Shown: in pieces, positions 38,238 to 47,359 of the stretch
How positions within the stretch are numbered: position 1 is the stretch's first letter
Layout of the letters: each line of letters starts with the position of its first letter
NCBI RefSeq assembly: GCF_018398315.1
Contig: NZ_JAHBRW010000001.1
Coordinates: 186,001-250,000, forward strand
Reading direction: 5' to 3'
From: Chelatococcus sp. YT9
GTDB taxonomy: Bacteria; Pseudomonadota; Alphaproteobacteria; Rhizobiales; Beijerinckiaceae
Length of the DNA: 64,000 nt
The notes under the pieces: generated by a model
The model's database searches: none
What the model saw: only the letters and a program-made list of their open reading frames with translations
What the model was told of the DNA's origin: nothing
Made by a program: the position numbers and the translations under genes

Positions 38238-39560
38238 ATGAGTTTCACCCAGTCCATAGATCTTGCCCTGGCCGCACAGGTCGGCGGACATGGTCTGCCG
38301 GCGACGGCCATCGAGGCCGCCCTTTCGGCCGTCGGCACCGCCGCCGATCGCCTGCGCGAGGATCAAAGCAAGGGCACCCTCCCCTTGCTTCGCCTGCCGG
38401 CGACCACGGATGATCTCGACAGCATACGCGCCACGGGCCGCAAGCTCCGTGATGGCGCAACCGATATCGTCATCCTCGGTGTGGGCGGCTCGAGCCTCGG
38501 CGCTCAGGCGCTGGCGCAGCTCGCTGATTATCTGGTGCCCGGCCTCGGCCGCTTGGGCGATGGCCCGCGCATCCATTTCTTCGACAACCTCGATCCGCTC
38601 ACATATGAGGCCGTGCTTGAGCGGCTGCCGCTTGGCACGACGCGCTTCTTCGCCGTGTCGAAGTCCGGCGGCACCGGCGAGACGCTGATGCAGGTGATCG
38701 CCGTGCTGACGGCGCTCGACCGAGCGGGACTCAGGGACCGCGCCAAGGACCTCATCTTCGGCCTGTCCGAGCCGCAGAAGGACGGGAAGCGCAACGCCCT
38801 TCGCGACCTGCTCGCCCCCGAAGGCGTGAGCTTCCTTGAGCATGATCCGAATGTCGGCGGGCGCTATTCCGTTTTGAGTAACGTCGGCCTGGTACCAGCG
38901 GCGGCGCTCGACATCGATGTCGCGGCAATCCGCGCGGGTGCGGCCAAAGCCCTCGCGCCGTTTGCCGACGGCACCGATCTCAAGGACAACCCCGCTGCCG
39001 TGGGAGCCGCGCTCAACGTGGCAGCCACCCTCGAGGGCAAGGGCATCGCCGTCGTGATGGCCTATGCCGACCGCCTCGAGCGCTTCATGAAATGGTGGGT
39101 GCAGCTGTGGGCGGAGAGCCTCGGCAAGGATGGCAAAGGCACGCAGCCCGTGGGTGCGCTTGGCCCGGTGGACCAGCACAGCCAGCAGCAGCTTTATCTT
39201 GCCGGCCCCAAGGACAAGCTCTTCACGGTGATCACCACTGACGTGGCCGGCAAGGGATCGGTCATCGATGAGGCGCTGTCACGGCGCGCGGGCGAGCCGG
39301 GCTTCGCGCACAAGCGCATCGGCGATTTCGTGGCAGCCCAGGGGCTTGCCATGATCGATACTTTCGCCAAGAACGGCTGCCCGGTCCGGCGCATTCACGT
39401 GCCGGTGCTGAACGAGACGGCGATGGGCCAGCTTCTGATGCATTTCATGCTGGAAACGATCCTCACCGGCTACGCGCTTGGCCTCGATCCCTTTGATCAG
39501 CCCGCCGTCGAGGAAGCCAAGATCCTCGCGAAGAAATATCTGACCGAAGGCAAGGGCTAA
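38238..39560 (+). CDS. pgi: Glucose-6-phosphate isomerase
   Basis: Interconverts glucose-6-phosphate and fructose-6-phosphate. The 440-residue form is compact compared with the roughly 550-residue enterobacterial enzyme. It has SIS-domain motifs 'ILGVGGSSLGAQAL' and 'FAVSKSGGTGETLMQV', the family signature 'DPNVGGRYSVLSNVG', 'GPVDQHSQQQLYLAG' and the closing 'LDPFDQPAVEEAK'. It stands between the M16 pair and mutL in the same direction. The assignment is clear; the short length is seen in other alphaproteobacteria. Confidence 0.95.
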   Translation: MSFTQSIDLALAAQVGGHGLPATAIEAALSAVGTAADRLREDQSKGTLPLLRLPATTDDLDSIRATGRKLRDGATDIVILGVGGSSLGAQALAQLADYLVPGLGRLGDGPRIHFFDNLDPLTYEAVLERLPLGTTRFFAVSKSGGTGETLMQVIAVLTALDRAGLRDRAKDLIFGLSEPQKDGKRNALRDLLAPEGVSFLEHDPNVGGRYSVLSNVGLVPAAALDIDVAAIRAGAAKALAPFADGTDLKDNPAAVGAALNVAATLEGKGIAVVMAYADRLERFMKWWVQLWAESLGKDGKGTQPVGALGPVDQHSQQQLYLAGPKDKLFTVITTDVAGKGSVIDEALSRRAGEPGFAHKRIGDFVAAQGLAMIDTFAKNGCPVRRIHVPVLNETAMGQLLMHFMLETILTGYALGLDPFDQPAVEEAKILAKKYLTEGKG

Positions 39561-39924
39561 GCTCCGGCGCCATTTTGCGAGAACTGACCCGCCCTCTACC
39601 ATCATGGCCGGGCAAAGGCCCGGCCCTCTCAATGGTAGGCACCATGATCACCGCCACTCACCTCTCCCCGCCGGGGGGAAGTCGGCACGAAGTGGCGTGT
39701 GAGGGGGGTGAGCGTCGTGAGGAGATAGCCCTCACCCTGCCCTCTCCCGCACGGGAGAGGGGACGTCGGCGATAAGCGTTCACGGACATCTTCACGAGGT
39801 GGGCTTTCCTCATCGTGTCGTCGCCGCGGGGAAATCACAGCCCGAGCTCATGCGAATCATCCGTTGTGGGCGAGCAGTCATCCGGCCTCCCGCCATACCG
39901 CGAATCGTCTAGACTGTCCGGGTG
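39561..39924. other. Intergenic region between pgi and mutL
   Basis: About 360 bases with no gene. Half of it is the palindromic repeat at 39640-39775. The remainder shows no clear promoter. Confidence 0.5.
39640..39775. repeat. Intergenic C-rich/G-rich palindromic repeat with a perfect 10-bp hairpin
   Basis: The segment includes CCCTCTCCCG, CA, CGGGAGAGGG (39740-39761) and another CCCC/GGGG palindrome at about 39665. It shares words with the inverted form of 9271-9420. The perfect hairpin could act in termination after pgi, but no T-run follows. Confidence 0.5.
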
Positions 39925-41790
39925 ATGCGTCCGCTTTCCCTTGACGAACGGCCGGCTGGCCTTGTCCGGCGCCTCGAGCCCGTGCTCATCGACCAGATCG
40001 CGGCGGGCGAGGTGGTCGAGCGGCCAGCTTCGGCCGTCAAGGAACTCGTGGAGAACGCGATTGACGCCGGCGCGACCGCCATCGAGGTGGTCATCGACGG
40101 AGGCGGCCGCCGCCTGATCCGAGTCACGGACAATGGCATCGGCATGTCAGCCGAGGATCTGGCGCTCGCCGTCGAGCGGCATGCGACGTCCAAACTGCCG
40201 ACCTCTGATTTGTTCTCCATCAATTCTCTCGGCTTCCGGGGCGAGGCCCTGCCCTCGATCGGTGCCATCGCGCGCCTCTCCATCACCACGCGCCGGCGCG
40301 ATGGTGCGAACGGCTGGCAGATCATGGTAGATGGCGGGCAGAAGGGCGATGTCCGACCTGCCGCGGCCAATCCTGGCACGCGTATCGAGGTCACGGACCT
40401 GTTCTCAGCCACCCCTGCCCGTTTGAAATTCCTGAAGACCGACCGCGCCGAAGCGCAGGCCGTGGTCGAGGTGGTCAAGCGGCTCGCTATGGCGCATCCT
40501 AACGTGCGCTTCACGGTTGCTGGAGAGCACCTCACCACCGTCGACCTGCCGGCGGAGGGCGCCGATGACGAGGCGTTGCTGCGGCGTCTCGGCCGGCTGC
40601 TCGGACCGGAGTTCCTCGCCAATGCCATCCCGATCGATGCCACTCGCGAGGGCGTGATCCTAGGCGGCTACGCGGGCCTGCCCACCTTCCATCGCGGCAC
40701 CGCTGCCCATATCCACGCTATCGTCAATGGTCGCCCGGTTCGCGACAAGCTGATCTTCGGCGCCGTGCGGGCTGGTTACATGGACGTGCTGCCCTCGGAC
40801 CGGCACCCCGCCATCGGCCTCATCGTCACTTGCGATCCCCGGCTGGTGGACGTGAATGTGCATCCCGCCAAGACCGAGGTTCGTTTCCGCGATCCCGGTC
40901 TCGTACGCGGCTTGATCGTCGGAGCCCTGCGCGAAGCCTTGGTGCGGGCAGGCCATCGTGCTGCGTCGACGGTTGGGGACCGCACGCTTGCCACCTTCCG
41001 CCCCGCTACGCTCCCGCCACCGGCTGATGCGGGGCGCCCCGCCGCCTTTCCGCAGCGTGCCGTGCTCACGCGTGATTTCACACCCCGCCCCAGCGTGACC
41101 GGCTGGCAGGCGCCGCTCACGGGTTTCGGCGAGCTGACGAGCCTTACCCTGCCGCCGCTCTCGGCTGATGCCAGCGCCGATGCAGCGCCGATACGCGAGG
41201 AGGACCTCGACCAGCCGCTCGGCGCCGCGCGCGCCCAGATCCACGAGAACTATATCATCGCGCAGACACGCGAAGGTCTCGTGATCGTCGACCAGCACGC
41301 AGCCCATGAACGCCTCGTCTATGAGCGCATGAAACGCGAGCGGGCCACTAATGGTATCGCACGCCAATTATTGCTCATCCCGGAGGTAGTCGAACTGGAT
41401 TCGGGTTCGGTCGAGCGGCTGGACGGGCAGGCCGAGGTCCTGGCAGGATTAGGCCTTGTGCTCGAGAGCTTCGGGCCGGATGCTGTTGCCGTGCGCGAAA
41501 TGCCCGCAGCGCTTGCTGGCGGCGACATCCGCCGGCTGGTGATGGATGTGGCCGACGCGCTCACGGAATGGGGGGACGCGCGCGCTCTCGAGGAACGATT
41601 GGACCATGTTCTCGCAACGATGGCGTGCCATGGCTCCGTGCGCTCCGGCCGCCGCCTGAAGCCCGAGGAGATGAATGCTCTTCTCCGCGACATGGAGGTG
41701 ACGCCGCTATCCGGCCAGTGCAACCACGGCCGACCGACGTATGTCGAGCTCAAGCTTGCCGATATCGAGCGCCTGTTCGGCCGGCGCTGA
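39925..41790 (+). CDS. mutL: DNA mismatch repair protein MutL
   Basis: A 621-residue MutL. The N-terminal GHKL ATPase has 'IDQIAAGEVVERPASAVKEL', 'LVENAIDAGA', 'DNGIGM' and 'FRGEALPSI'. The C-terminal dimerisation domain contains 'VDQHAAHERLVYERM' (about residue 456), the DQHAxxERxxxE metal-binding motif of MutL endonucleases. This MutL should therefore nick DNA itself, as expected in bacteria without MutH. A variable linker of about 100 residues joins the domains. Start is GTG 39922 or ATG 39925. Confidence 0.97.
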   Translation: MRPLSLDERPAGLVRRLEPVLIDQIAAGEVVERPASAVKELVENAIDAGATAIEVVIDGGGRRLIRVTDNGIGMSAEDLALAVERHATSKLPTSDLFSINSLGFRGEALPSIGAIARLSITTRRRDGANGWQIMVDGGQKGDVRPAAANPGTRIEVTDLFSATPARLKFLKTDRAEAQAVVEVVKRLAMAHPNVRFTVAGEHLTTVDLPAEGADDEALLRRLGRLLGPEFLANAIPIDATREGVILGGYAGLPTFHRGTAAHIHAIVNGRPVRDKLIFGAVRAGYMDVLPSDRHPAIGLIVTCDPRLVDVNVHPAKTEVRFRDPGLVRGLIVGALREALVRAGHRAASTVGDRTLATFRPATLPPPADAGRPAAFPQRAVLTRDFTPRPSVTGWQAPLTGFGELTSLTLPPLSADASADAAPIREEDLDQPLGAARAQIHENYIIAQTREGLVIVDQHAAHERLVYERMKRERATNGIARQLLLIPEVVELDSGSVERLDGQAEVLAGLGLVLESFGPDAVAVREMPAALAGGDIRRLVMDVADALTEWGDARALEERLDHVLATMACHGSVRSGRRLKPEEMNALLRDMEVTPLSGQCNHGRPTYVELKLADIERLFGRR

Positions 41791-41889
41791 TATCAACGAC
41801 ATCCTGCGACTGATCGGCAATGTTGGGTGCCGGGCCTCCGAATCGAGGTCGAGCGTCTCTCACCGTTACAGGGTCAGCACAGGATAGCC

Positions 41890-42276
41890 ATGACGAAGCA
41901 ACTCAATGGCCTGATGATCGCTTTCGCCTCCTTGACGATTTCAGGAAGCGCCACCCATGCGGGCTCATTCGAGCGCGAGCTTCTTAAACAGGATCCGCGA
42001 ACACGGGCGGTATGGGTCTGCGAACGGCTTGGCCTGCAGAAAATGAAAAAGGACCGCTCGCTCAGGAAGCCTGACCGCCTTTTTCTCGACGTGCCCGTGA
42101 ACTCCGCCAGCCTGTCGGAGAATATCCTTACCGGAAATGGCCAGATCCGCGACGAGCGAGGCTGGACCGACCTCTCCTTCCGCTGCACTGTCAGCGCTGA
42201 TCGGCTGAAGGCACAGGCGCTCACTTATACGCTGGGCAAACTCACGCCTTGGGAGGTGACGAGCCCCAAGCCATGA
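41890..42276 (+). CDS. Small exported protein, DUF930-like
   Basis: A 128-residue protein with an N-terminal signal-like segment ('LMIAFASLTISGSATHA'). The mature part has 'VCERLGLQKMKKD', 'KPDRLFLDV', 'LTGNGQIRDERGWTDLSFRC' and 'KAQALTYTLGK', which follow the order of motifs in DUF930 proteins (Cys-E-x-x-Met, PDR, G-x-G, W/Y-LSF-x-C). Function is unknown. Its last 35 bases overlap the 3' end of the convergent rsmD gene. The start at 41890 is chosen because the signal peptide begins there. Confidence 0.65.
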   Translation: MTKQLNGLMIAFASLTISGSATHAGSFERELLKQDPRTRAVWVCERLGLQKMKKDRSLRKPDRLFLDVPVNSASLSENILTGNGQIRDERGWTDLSFRCTVSADRLKAQALTYTLGKLTPWEVTSPKP

Positions 42277-42814
42277 AGACGACTTCGGTCTCGCCATAGT
42301 CGCGGCGATCGAGCAGCGCGAACCCGGCGGGCACAACAAAATTAGCGCCCGCCGCCTCCTCCACGAGAACAAGCGCTTCCGGCGCGATCCAGCCGCCCTC
42401 GGCGGCCGACGTCAGCGCGCGTTCCGCCAAGCCTTTGCCGTAGGGCGGATCACAAAAGACGAGGGTGGAAGGTTCAAGCGGTTTGGCCGGGCCCATGTGC
42501 ATTGCGTTGCGGCGCAGGATGCGCGTAATGCCCGCCACTCCGAGCGCCTCGACATTGGCGCGCATCAAACCGCGCGCCTCAGTACCATCGTCAACCAGGA
42601 TGGCGAAGGCAGCGCCGCGGGACAGCGCCTCGAGCCCCATAGCGCCGGTGCCGGCGAAGAGATCAAGCACCCGCGCGCCGGGAACCGGATCATCATAGGC
42701 ATGCGCAAGAACGTTGAAGATCGTCTCACGCAGGCGATCGGACGTCGGCCGTACCGCGCTCGATTTCGGCGTGGCCAGCCGGCGCCCCTTATGGTCTCCA
42801 CCGATGATCCGCAT
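42242..42814 (-). CDS. rsmD: 16S rRNA (guanine-966 N2)-methyltransferase
   Basis: A 190-residue SAM-dependent methyltransferase. It begins 'MRIIGGDHKGRRLATP', has 'RPTSDRLRETIFNVL', the SAM motif 'VLDLFAGTGAMGLEALSRGA' and the catalytic 'FCDPPYGKGLA' (DPPY, typical of N-methylation). It modifies G966 of 16S rRNA. It lies 15 bases after the pseudouridine synthase gene, forming an rRNA-modification operon. The 3' end overlaps the DUF930-like gene on the other strand. Confidence 0.95.
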   Translation of the reverse strand: MRIIGGDHKGRRLATPKSSAVRPTSDRLRETIFNVLAHAYDDPVPGARVLDLFAGTGAMGLEALSRGAAFAILVDDGTEARGLMRANVEALGVAGITRILRRNAMHMGPAKPLEPSTLVFCDPPYGKGLAERALTSAAEGGWIAPEALVLVEEAAGANFVVPAGFALLDRRDYGETEVVFMAWGSSPPKA

Positions 42815-42829
42815 GGCAAGGGGACCGCC

Positions 42830-44929
42830 TCACGAGGACCTTGGCCGACGTGGCGGCCCGCTGAAACCTCCGGGCTTGCCCCTGCCGCCGCCGGGGCGTC
42901 CGCCGGGCTTTCCGCCCGCGGGGTTGCCGCCGACAGGCTTGCCGCCGAACGACTTGCCGCCGAACGACTTGCCGAACGACTTGCCGCCCGGCCTAGCCGG
43001 GGAAGCCGTGCCGCCAAACGATTTGGCACCACCCTCGTCGCGGCCCTTGCCCGTGAAAGACTTAGCTCCAAAGGACTTACCACCGAGAGATTTGCCACCA
43101 AAAGATTTGCCGCCCGCTGGCCTGTCGCCGAAGGACCTGCCTTCTGCGCCAGAGCGTTTCGGCCGGGCATCCCCGCCATCTCTCACCCGGCGAGGTGCCC
43201 CCTCGGCCTCGTCACGGTGGAACGACCGTGAGCTTCGGCGTGCGGGCTTGGGCTCGGCGGGCGCCGAGACGATCCGTTCCACCAGGACGCGGCGTCCCTT
43301 CGGGTCGCTCACAGGGCTCCCGCGGCGATGCTCGCGGGCAGCGCTCTCCTGGCGCGCCGTCTGCGGGTCTGAGCCCCGCCGTGGCAGGCGCTTGCCTTGC
43401 GGGCGGGCTGCCTCAGTCTCCTCGTCGCGCCAAATGCTGCGCGAGGGCCGACCAAGATCGTCACGGCCACGGCCCCTACCGCCCGCCCTGTCCTCGAACC
43501 CTTCGCTGCCACGCTCCGCGTCCCGCTCCAGGCGCTCCCCCGATCGTTCGCCACGCGCGGGGCGCGGGGCGCGGGCAGGCGGTGTTACGCTTCCTTCGAA
43601 ATCAACGCCCGCTTCCGCTGCCAGCGTTGGCCCAAGCTGATCGCGCAGAATGGCGGTGCGCAGTTCCTCCACCGCACCTTCGCCGAGATCGCCGAGTTGG
43701 AACGGACCGAAGGACACGCGGATCAGGCGATTGACGCGCAGCCCGAGATGTTCGAGCACGCGCTTGACCTCGCGGTTCTTGCCTTCGCGCAGACCGAGCA
43801 TGAGCCAGACGTTGTCACCCTGCGCGCGTTCCAGCTTCGCCTCGATCGGCCCATAGTGCATGCCGTCCACGGTCACGCCATCGGCCAACGTGTCGAGAAT
43901 GGCCTGATCGATTTCACCGAAGGCACGCACGCGGTAGCGACGGAGCCAACCTGTGGTGGGATGCGCCAGCACCTTGGCGAGACCGCCATCATTGGTGAGG
44001 AGTAGAAGGCCCTCGGTGTTTATATCGAGCCGGCCGACAGTCACCACGCGCGGCATGTCGGGCGGCAGCGCCTCGAAAACGGTGGGGCGCCCCTCCGGAT
44101 CCCTGGCTGTCGTCACAAGACCGCGCGGCTTATGGAAGAACCACAGACGCGTACGATCCCGGGACGGCATCGCCGCGCCGTCGATGGCGATCTTGTCGTG
44201 CGGGCCGACGAGGGTTGCCGGGGTGGTCAGCACTTCGCCGTTCACGGCGACGCGGCCCTCCTCGATCATCACCTCTGCATCACGGCGCGAGGCAACGCCG
44301 GCACGGGCCATGACTTTCGCGATACGTTCGCGCCCGTCGGACTGGCCCTCTTCGTCGCCGACTGCACTGGTTGGACGCCGCGCGGGTTTGCGCGCGTTGA
44401 AATCAGCGCGATCAGTACCGCCCTTCGGCTTTTCCCCGAAATGCGGTTTATCGGCAAAACGAGGTTTGCTCCCCAAAGGCTTGCCTTCGGACCTTGCATC
44501 GCGCTCCGCTCGCGGACCACGCGCTGGGCGACGCGCATCGCCGGCGGGGCGTTCACGACGCCATTCACTGGATGCTCCGTCACGGGGCGCGGTTGACCTG
44601 CCAAAGGGCCGATCTTCGCTGGAGTTCTCTCCGAAACGGGATTTGGCTCCGAATGGCTTGCCGCCTACCGGCTTTTTACCGGAACGCGGCTTCTCACCAA
44701 CACGCTTGGCGCCAATGGCTCGACCTTCAGGCCGCCCCTCGCCTGCGTCCTTGTCCTTGAAGCGGCCCGTGCGCGGCCGCTCGCCACGCGTCTGCCCTTC
44801 GCGTTCATCCCGGGGGGACGAAGCGCGCGGCGGCCGCTTGAAATTGCTGTTGTCGCGGGGACCGGCGCCGCGCGGCGCGTCCCGGCGGCCACGCCCCTTT
44901 GGGCGTTCGTCTTCCGGCTTGTCGTTCAT
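42830..44929 (-). CDS. RluB/RsuA-family rRNA pseudouridine synthase with long low-complexity tails
   Basis: A 699-residue protein whose recognisable enzyme occupies only about residues 200-440. It has an S4 RNA-binding domain ('RIAKVMARAGVASRRDAEVM', 202-221) and the pseudouridine synthase domain with 'VTVGRLDINTEGLLLLTNDG' (catalytic Asp302) and 'REGKNREVKRVLEHLGL'. It isomerises uridine in rRNA, most like RluB (23S U2605) or RsuA. The N-terminal 200 residues are Arg/Lys/Gly/Pro rich. The C-terminal 250 include repeated 'GGKSFGGK'-type units. Both tails should be disordered and positively charged, likely binding RNA. Homologues are often extended, but this is extreme. Confidence 0.88.
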   Translation of the reverse strand: MNDKPEDERPKGRGRRDAPRGAGPRDNSNFKRPPRASSPRDEREGQTRGERPRTGRFKDKDAGEGRPEGRAIGAKRVGEKPRSGKKPVGGKPFGAKSRFGENSSEDRPFGRSTAPRDGASSEWRRERPAGDARRPARGPRAERDARSEGKPLGSKPRFADKPHFGEKPKGGTDRADFNARKPARRPTSAVGDEEGQSDGRERIAKVMARAGVASRRDAEVMIEEGRVAVNGEVLTTPATLVGPHDKIAIDGAAMPSRDRTRLWFFHKPRGLVTTARDPEGRPTVFEALPPDMPRVVTVGRLDINTEGLLLLTNDGGLAKVLAHPTTGWLRRYRVRAFGEIDQAILDTLADGVTVDGMHYGPIEAKLERAQGDNVWLMLGLREGKNREVKRVLEHLGLRVNRLIRVSFGPFQLGDLGEGAVEELRTAILRDQLGPTLAAEAGVDFEGSVTPPARAPRPARGERSGERLERDAERGSEGFEDRAGGRGRGRDDLGRPSRSIWRDEETEAARPQGKRLPRRGSDPQTARQESAAREHRRGSPVSDPKGRRVLVERIVSAPAEPKPARRSSRSFHRDEAEGAPRRVRDGGDARPKRSGAEGRSFGDRPAGGKSFGGKSLGGKSFGAKSFTGKGRDEGGAKSFGGTASPARPGGKSFGKSFGGKSFGGKPVGGNPAGGKPGGRPGGGRGKPGGFSGPPRRPRSS
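42895..43140 (-). repeat. Degenerate tandem repeats coding for Gly-Lys-Ser-Phe-Gly units
   Basis: Within the 3' end of the pseudouridine synthase gene, units of about 12-18 bases related to CCGAACGACTTGCCG (plus strand) recur. They give 'GGKSFGGK' and 'GKSFGAKS' peptides. Such repeats may vary in number between strains. Confidence 0.7.
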
Positions 44930-45130
44930 GGCGCCGTGATAGCAGAGTGTTCTGCCGGAAGCGAGAGTCCCATGCTGCGGCGCAATGCGGTCTCGCAGAA
45001 TTATTTCAGCGCGGCCCTCGAACCATGTATAGGCACGGGAAGACCGGCTCCGCCAGGGACCACGACAGTACCTCGCGGCCTCCGAAGACGACTCCAGGAA
45101 AGACAGATCTCGGATGAAGACCGCCTGTTG

Positions 45131-45607
45131 ATGACGACAGCTCCGGATAAAGAGATGCCTCCATCAAAGCCCGATCCTCTCTCGCTTGCCTTTGACGCGG
45201 CCCGCGCCGCCGAGGAACGCGGTGAGGTCCCGATCGGTGCTGTCGTCACCAGAGATAGCGAGGTGCTGGCGATTGCCGGCAACCGCACGCGGGAACTGAA
45301 CGACCCGACAGCCCATGCCGAGATCCTCGCCATCCGCGCGGCTTGCGCGAAGTTGCGCGACGAACGGCTCACCGGCTGCGACCTTTATGTGACGCTGGAG
45401 CCCTGTCCCATGTGCGCGGCGGCGATTTCTTTCGCGCGAATTCGACGGCTCTATTTCGCCGCAAGCGATCCCAAGGGCGGCGGCATCGAGAGCGGCCCGC
45501 GGCTTTATCACCAGCCGACGTGCCACCACGCGCCGGACGTCTACGGCGGCCTTCGCGCCGGCGAGGCAAGCGAGATGCTGAGCCGCTTCTTCAAACAGAA
45601 ACGTTAA
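45131..45607 (+). CDS. tadA: tRNA-specific adenosine-34 deaminase
   Basis: A 158-residue zinc deaminase that converts A34 of tRNA-Arg(ACG) to inosine. It has 'AHAEILAIRAAC' (zinc His and proton-shuttle Glu) and 'LEPCPMCAAAISFARI' (two zinc Cys), followed by 'YFAASDPKGGG'. The open frame extends upstream to 44936, but family length favours ATG 45131 or ATG 45155. It is divergent from the pseudouridine synthase gene, an arrangement seen in related genomes. Confidence 0.94.
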   Translation: MTTAPDKEMPPSKPDPLSLAFDAARAAEERGEVPIGAVVTRDSEVLAIAGNRTRELNDPTAHAEILAIRAACAKLRDERLTGCDLYVTLEPCPMCAAAISFARIRRLYFAASDPKGGGIESGPRLYHQPTCHHAPDVYGGLRAGEASEMLSRFFKQKR

Positions 45608-45639
45608 GACCATGCGGTATTTGATGGACGCGCCGGTCC

Positions 45640-45729
45640 CCTCCTCAGGGGGGAAATCAACGCGTCGCGACTGACTCATATTACGTGTGGGACAGATATC
45701 CCCCCGGCCGCGCGCAGCGCCCGGGGGGA
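45640..45729. repeat. Intergenic palindrome TCCCCCCGG ... CCGGGGGGA
   Basis: A perfect 9-bp stem (45699-45707 and 45721-45729) with a 13-base loop, preceded by a CCCCTCC/GGGGGGA segment. It lies between the convergent tadA and malate synthase genes. It resembles the other GC-rich intergenic repeats of the window and may help terminate either transcript. Confidence 0.5.
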
Positions 45730-45760
45730 ACACCTTGGATGCAATCCCGTCCGGCCGACC

Positions 45761-47359
45761 TCAAGCGATCAGCTTGTAGGCAGGCAACGTCAGGAATTCC
45801 TCGAATTCCTTAGCGAGCGACATGTCTGCGAAAAGCTTGATGGCCTCTGGGAATCGTCCCTTGTCGTAAACCTCCGGGCCGAGCACCTTGCGCAGTTCGG
45901 CCATCTCGTCGTCGAGCGTGGCCTTGAACAGCTCCGGCGTCACGGCGCGGCCGTCGTCGAGTTTGGCGCCGTGGAACAGCCACTGCCAGATCTGCGCGCG
46001 GCTGATCTCCGCTGTCGCCGCATCTTCCATGAGGTTGTAGAGCGGCACGGCGCCACGGCCACGCAGCCACGCCTCTATATATTGCACACCGACCCGTATG
46101 TTCTCGCGCAGGCCAGCCTCGGTGCGCACACCATCATGCACCTCGAGCAGGTTCTCGCGTGTGATGGTGACGTCCTCCCGCAGCTTCTCGAGCTGATTTG
46201 GCGTCGGCATCAGGCGGTCGAACACCTCCATGGCGACAGGCACGAGATCAGGATGAGCCACCCAGGTGCCATCGTGTCCGTTGCCCGCCTCGCGCTCCTT
46301 GTCGGCGCGCACCTTGGCGAAGGCAGCCTCGTTGGCAGCGGGGTTATTCTTCACCGGGATCTGCGCCGCCATGCCCCCCATGGCGAAGGCGCCGCGACGG
46401 TGGCAGGTCTTGATCAGGAGCAGTGAGTAGGCGTTGAGGAACGCCTTGCCCATCACCATCGCCCCGCGGTCTGGTGTGAGGAAATTGGGATTCTTCCCCA
46501 AACGTTTGATGAACGAAAAGATGTAGTCCCAGCGGCCACAGTTGAGGCCGGCCATGTGGTCGCGCAACTCGTAGATGATCTCATCCATCTCGAAGGCGGC
46601 CGGCAGTGTTTCGATCAGCACGGTCGCCTTGAAGGTGCCCTTGGCAACTCCGAGCACCTCTTCCGCATGGGTGAAGACGTCGTTCCACAGCCGCGCCTCG
46701 ATATGGCTTTCCATCTTCGGCAGATAGAACGCCGGCGTCGCGCCCTGGGCGATGATGTCTTTGGCATTGTGGAAAACGTAGAGGCCGAAGTCGAACAGCG
46801 AGCCCGACATAGGTGCGCCATCGACCGTGACATGCTCCTCCAGGAGGTGCCAGCCGCGCGGGCGCACCAGCAGGGTCGCCGGTTTGTCCGCGAGCTTGTA
46901 GTGTTTGCCGGAATTTGGATCGGTGAAGTCGATACGGCCCTGCCAACGGTCGCGCAGATTAGCCTGGCCCTCGACCATGTTCTCCCAGGTCGGCGAGGAG
47001 GCGTCTTCGAAATCCGCCATGAACATCCTGGCCCCGCAATTCAGGGCGTTGATGATCATCTTGCGATCGACCGGCCCCGTGATCTCGACGCGGCGGTCCA
47101 GAAGGTCCCGGGGGATGGGCGCGACCTTCCAGTCGCCGTCGCGGATATGCTTGGTCTCGGCCAGGAAATCGGGCGTGTGGCCTGCGTCGAGAGACTTCTG
47201 CCGCTCTGCGCGCAACGCGAGCAAGCGGCGGCGTGTGGCGTCGAAGCGGCGGTGCAGATCCGCCAGAAAGCCTAAGGCGGCCGGAGTGAGTATCTCATCG
47301 CGGCCCGTGACCGCAGCGCCGGTGACGACGACACCGGCTGGCGCTTCATGATTGGACAT
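45761..47359 (-). CDS. aceB: Malate synthase A
   Basis: A 532-residue enzyme that condenses glyoxylate with acetyl-CoA to malate. Characteristic segments are 'MFMADFEDASSPTWENM', 'LVRPRGWHLLEEHV', the family signature 'DHMAGLNCGRWDYIFS' and 'GTWVAHPDLVPVAMEVFD'. Length fits the A form (about 530) and not the 720-residue G form more usual with glycolate genes. No isocitrate lyase is adjacent. The glycolate oxidase genes 3 kb away would supply glyoxylate, and the two units share a motif upstream. Confidence 0.96.
   Translation of the reverse strand: MSNHEAPAGVVVTGAAVTGRDEILTPAALGFLADLHRRFDATRRRLLALRAERQKSLDAGHTPDFLAETKHIRDGDWKVAPIPRDLLDRRVEITGPVDRKMIINALNCGARMFMADFEDASSPTWENMVEGQANLRDRWQGRIDFTDPNSGKHYKLADKPATLLVRPRGWHLLEEHVTVDGAPMSGSLFDFGLYVFHNAKDIIAQGATPAFYLPKMESHIEARLWNDVFTHAEEVLGVAKGTFKATVLIETLPAAFEMDEIIYELRDHMAGLNCGRWDYIFSFIKRLGKNPNFLTPDRGAMVMGKAFLNAYSLLLIKTCHRRGAFAMGGMAAQIPVKNNPAANEAAFAKVRADKEREAGNGHDGTWVAHPDLVPVAMEVFDRLMPTPNQLEKLREDVTITRENLLEVHDGVRTEAGLRENIRVGVQYIEAWLRGRGAVPLYNLMEDAATAEISRAQIWQWLFHGAKLDDGRAVTPELFKATLDDEMAELRKVLGPEVYDKGRFPEAIKLFADMSLAKEFEEFLTLPAYKLIA

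Noticed and set aside
42895..43140. CRISPR-like array suggested by repeated short words
   Set aside because: The repeats are degenerate, in frame, lack unique spacers and encode Gly-Lys-Ser-Phe units of a protein tail.
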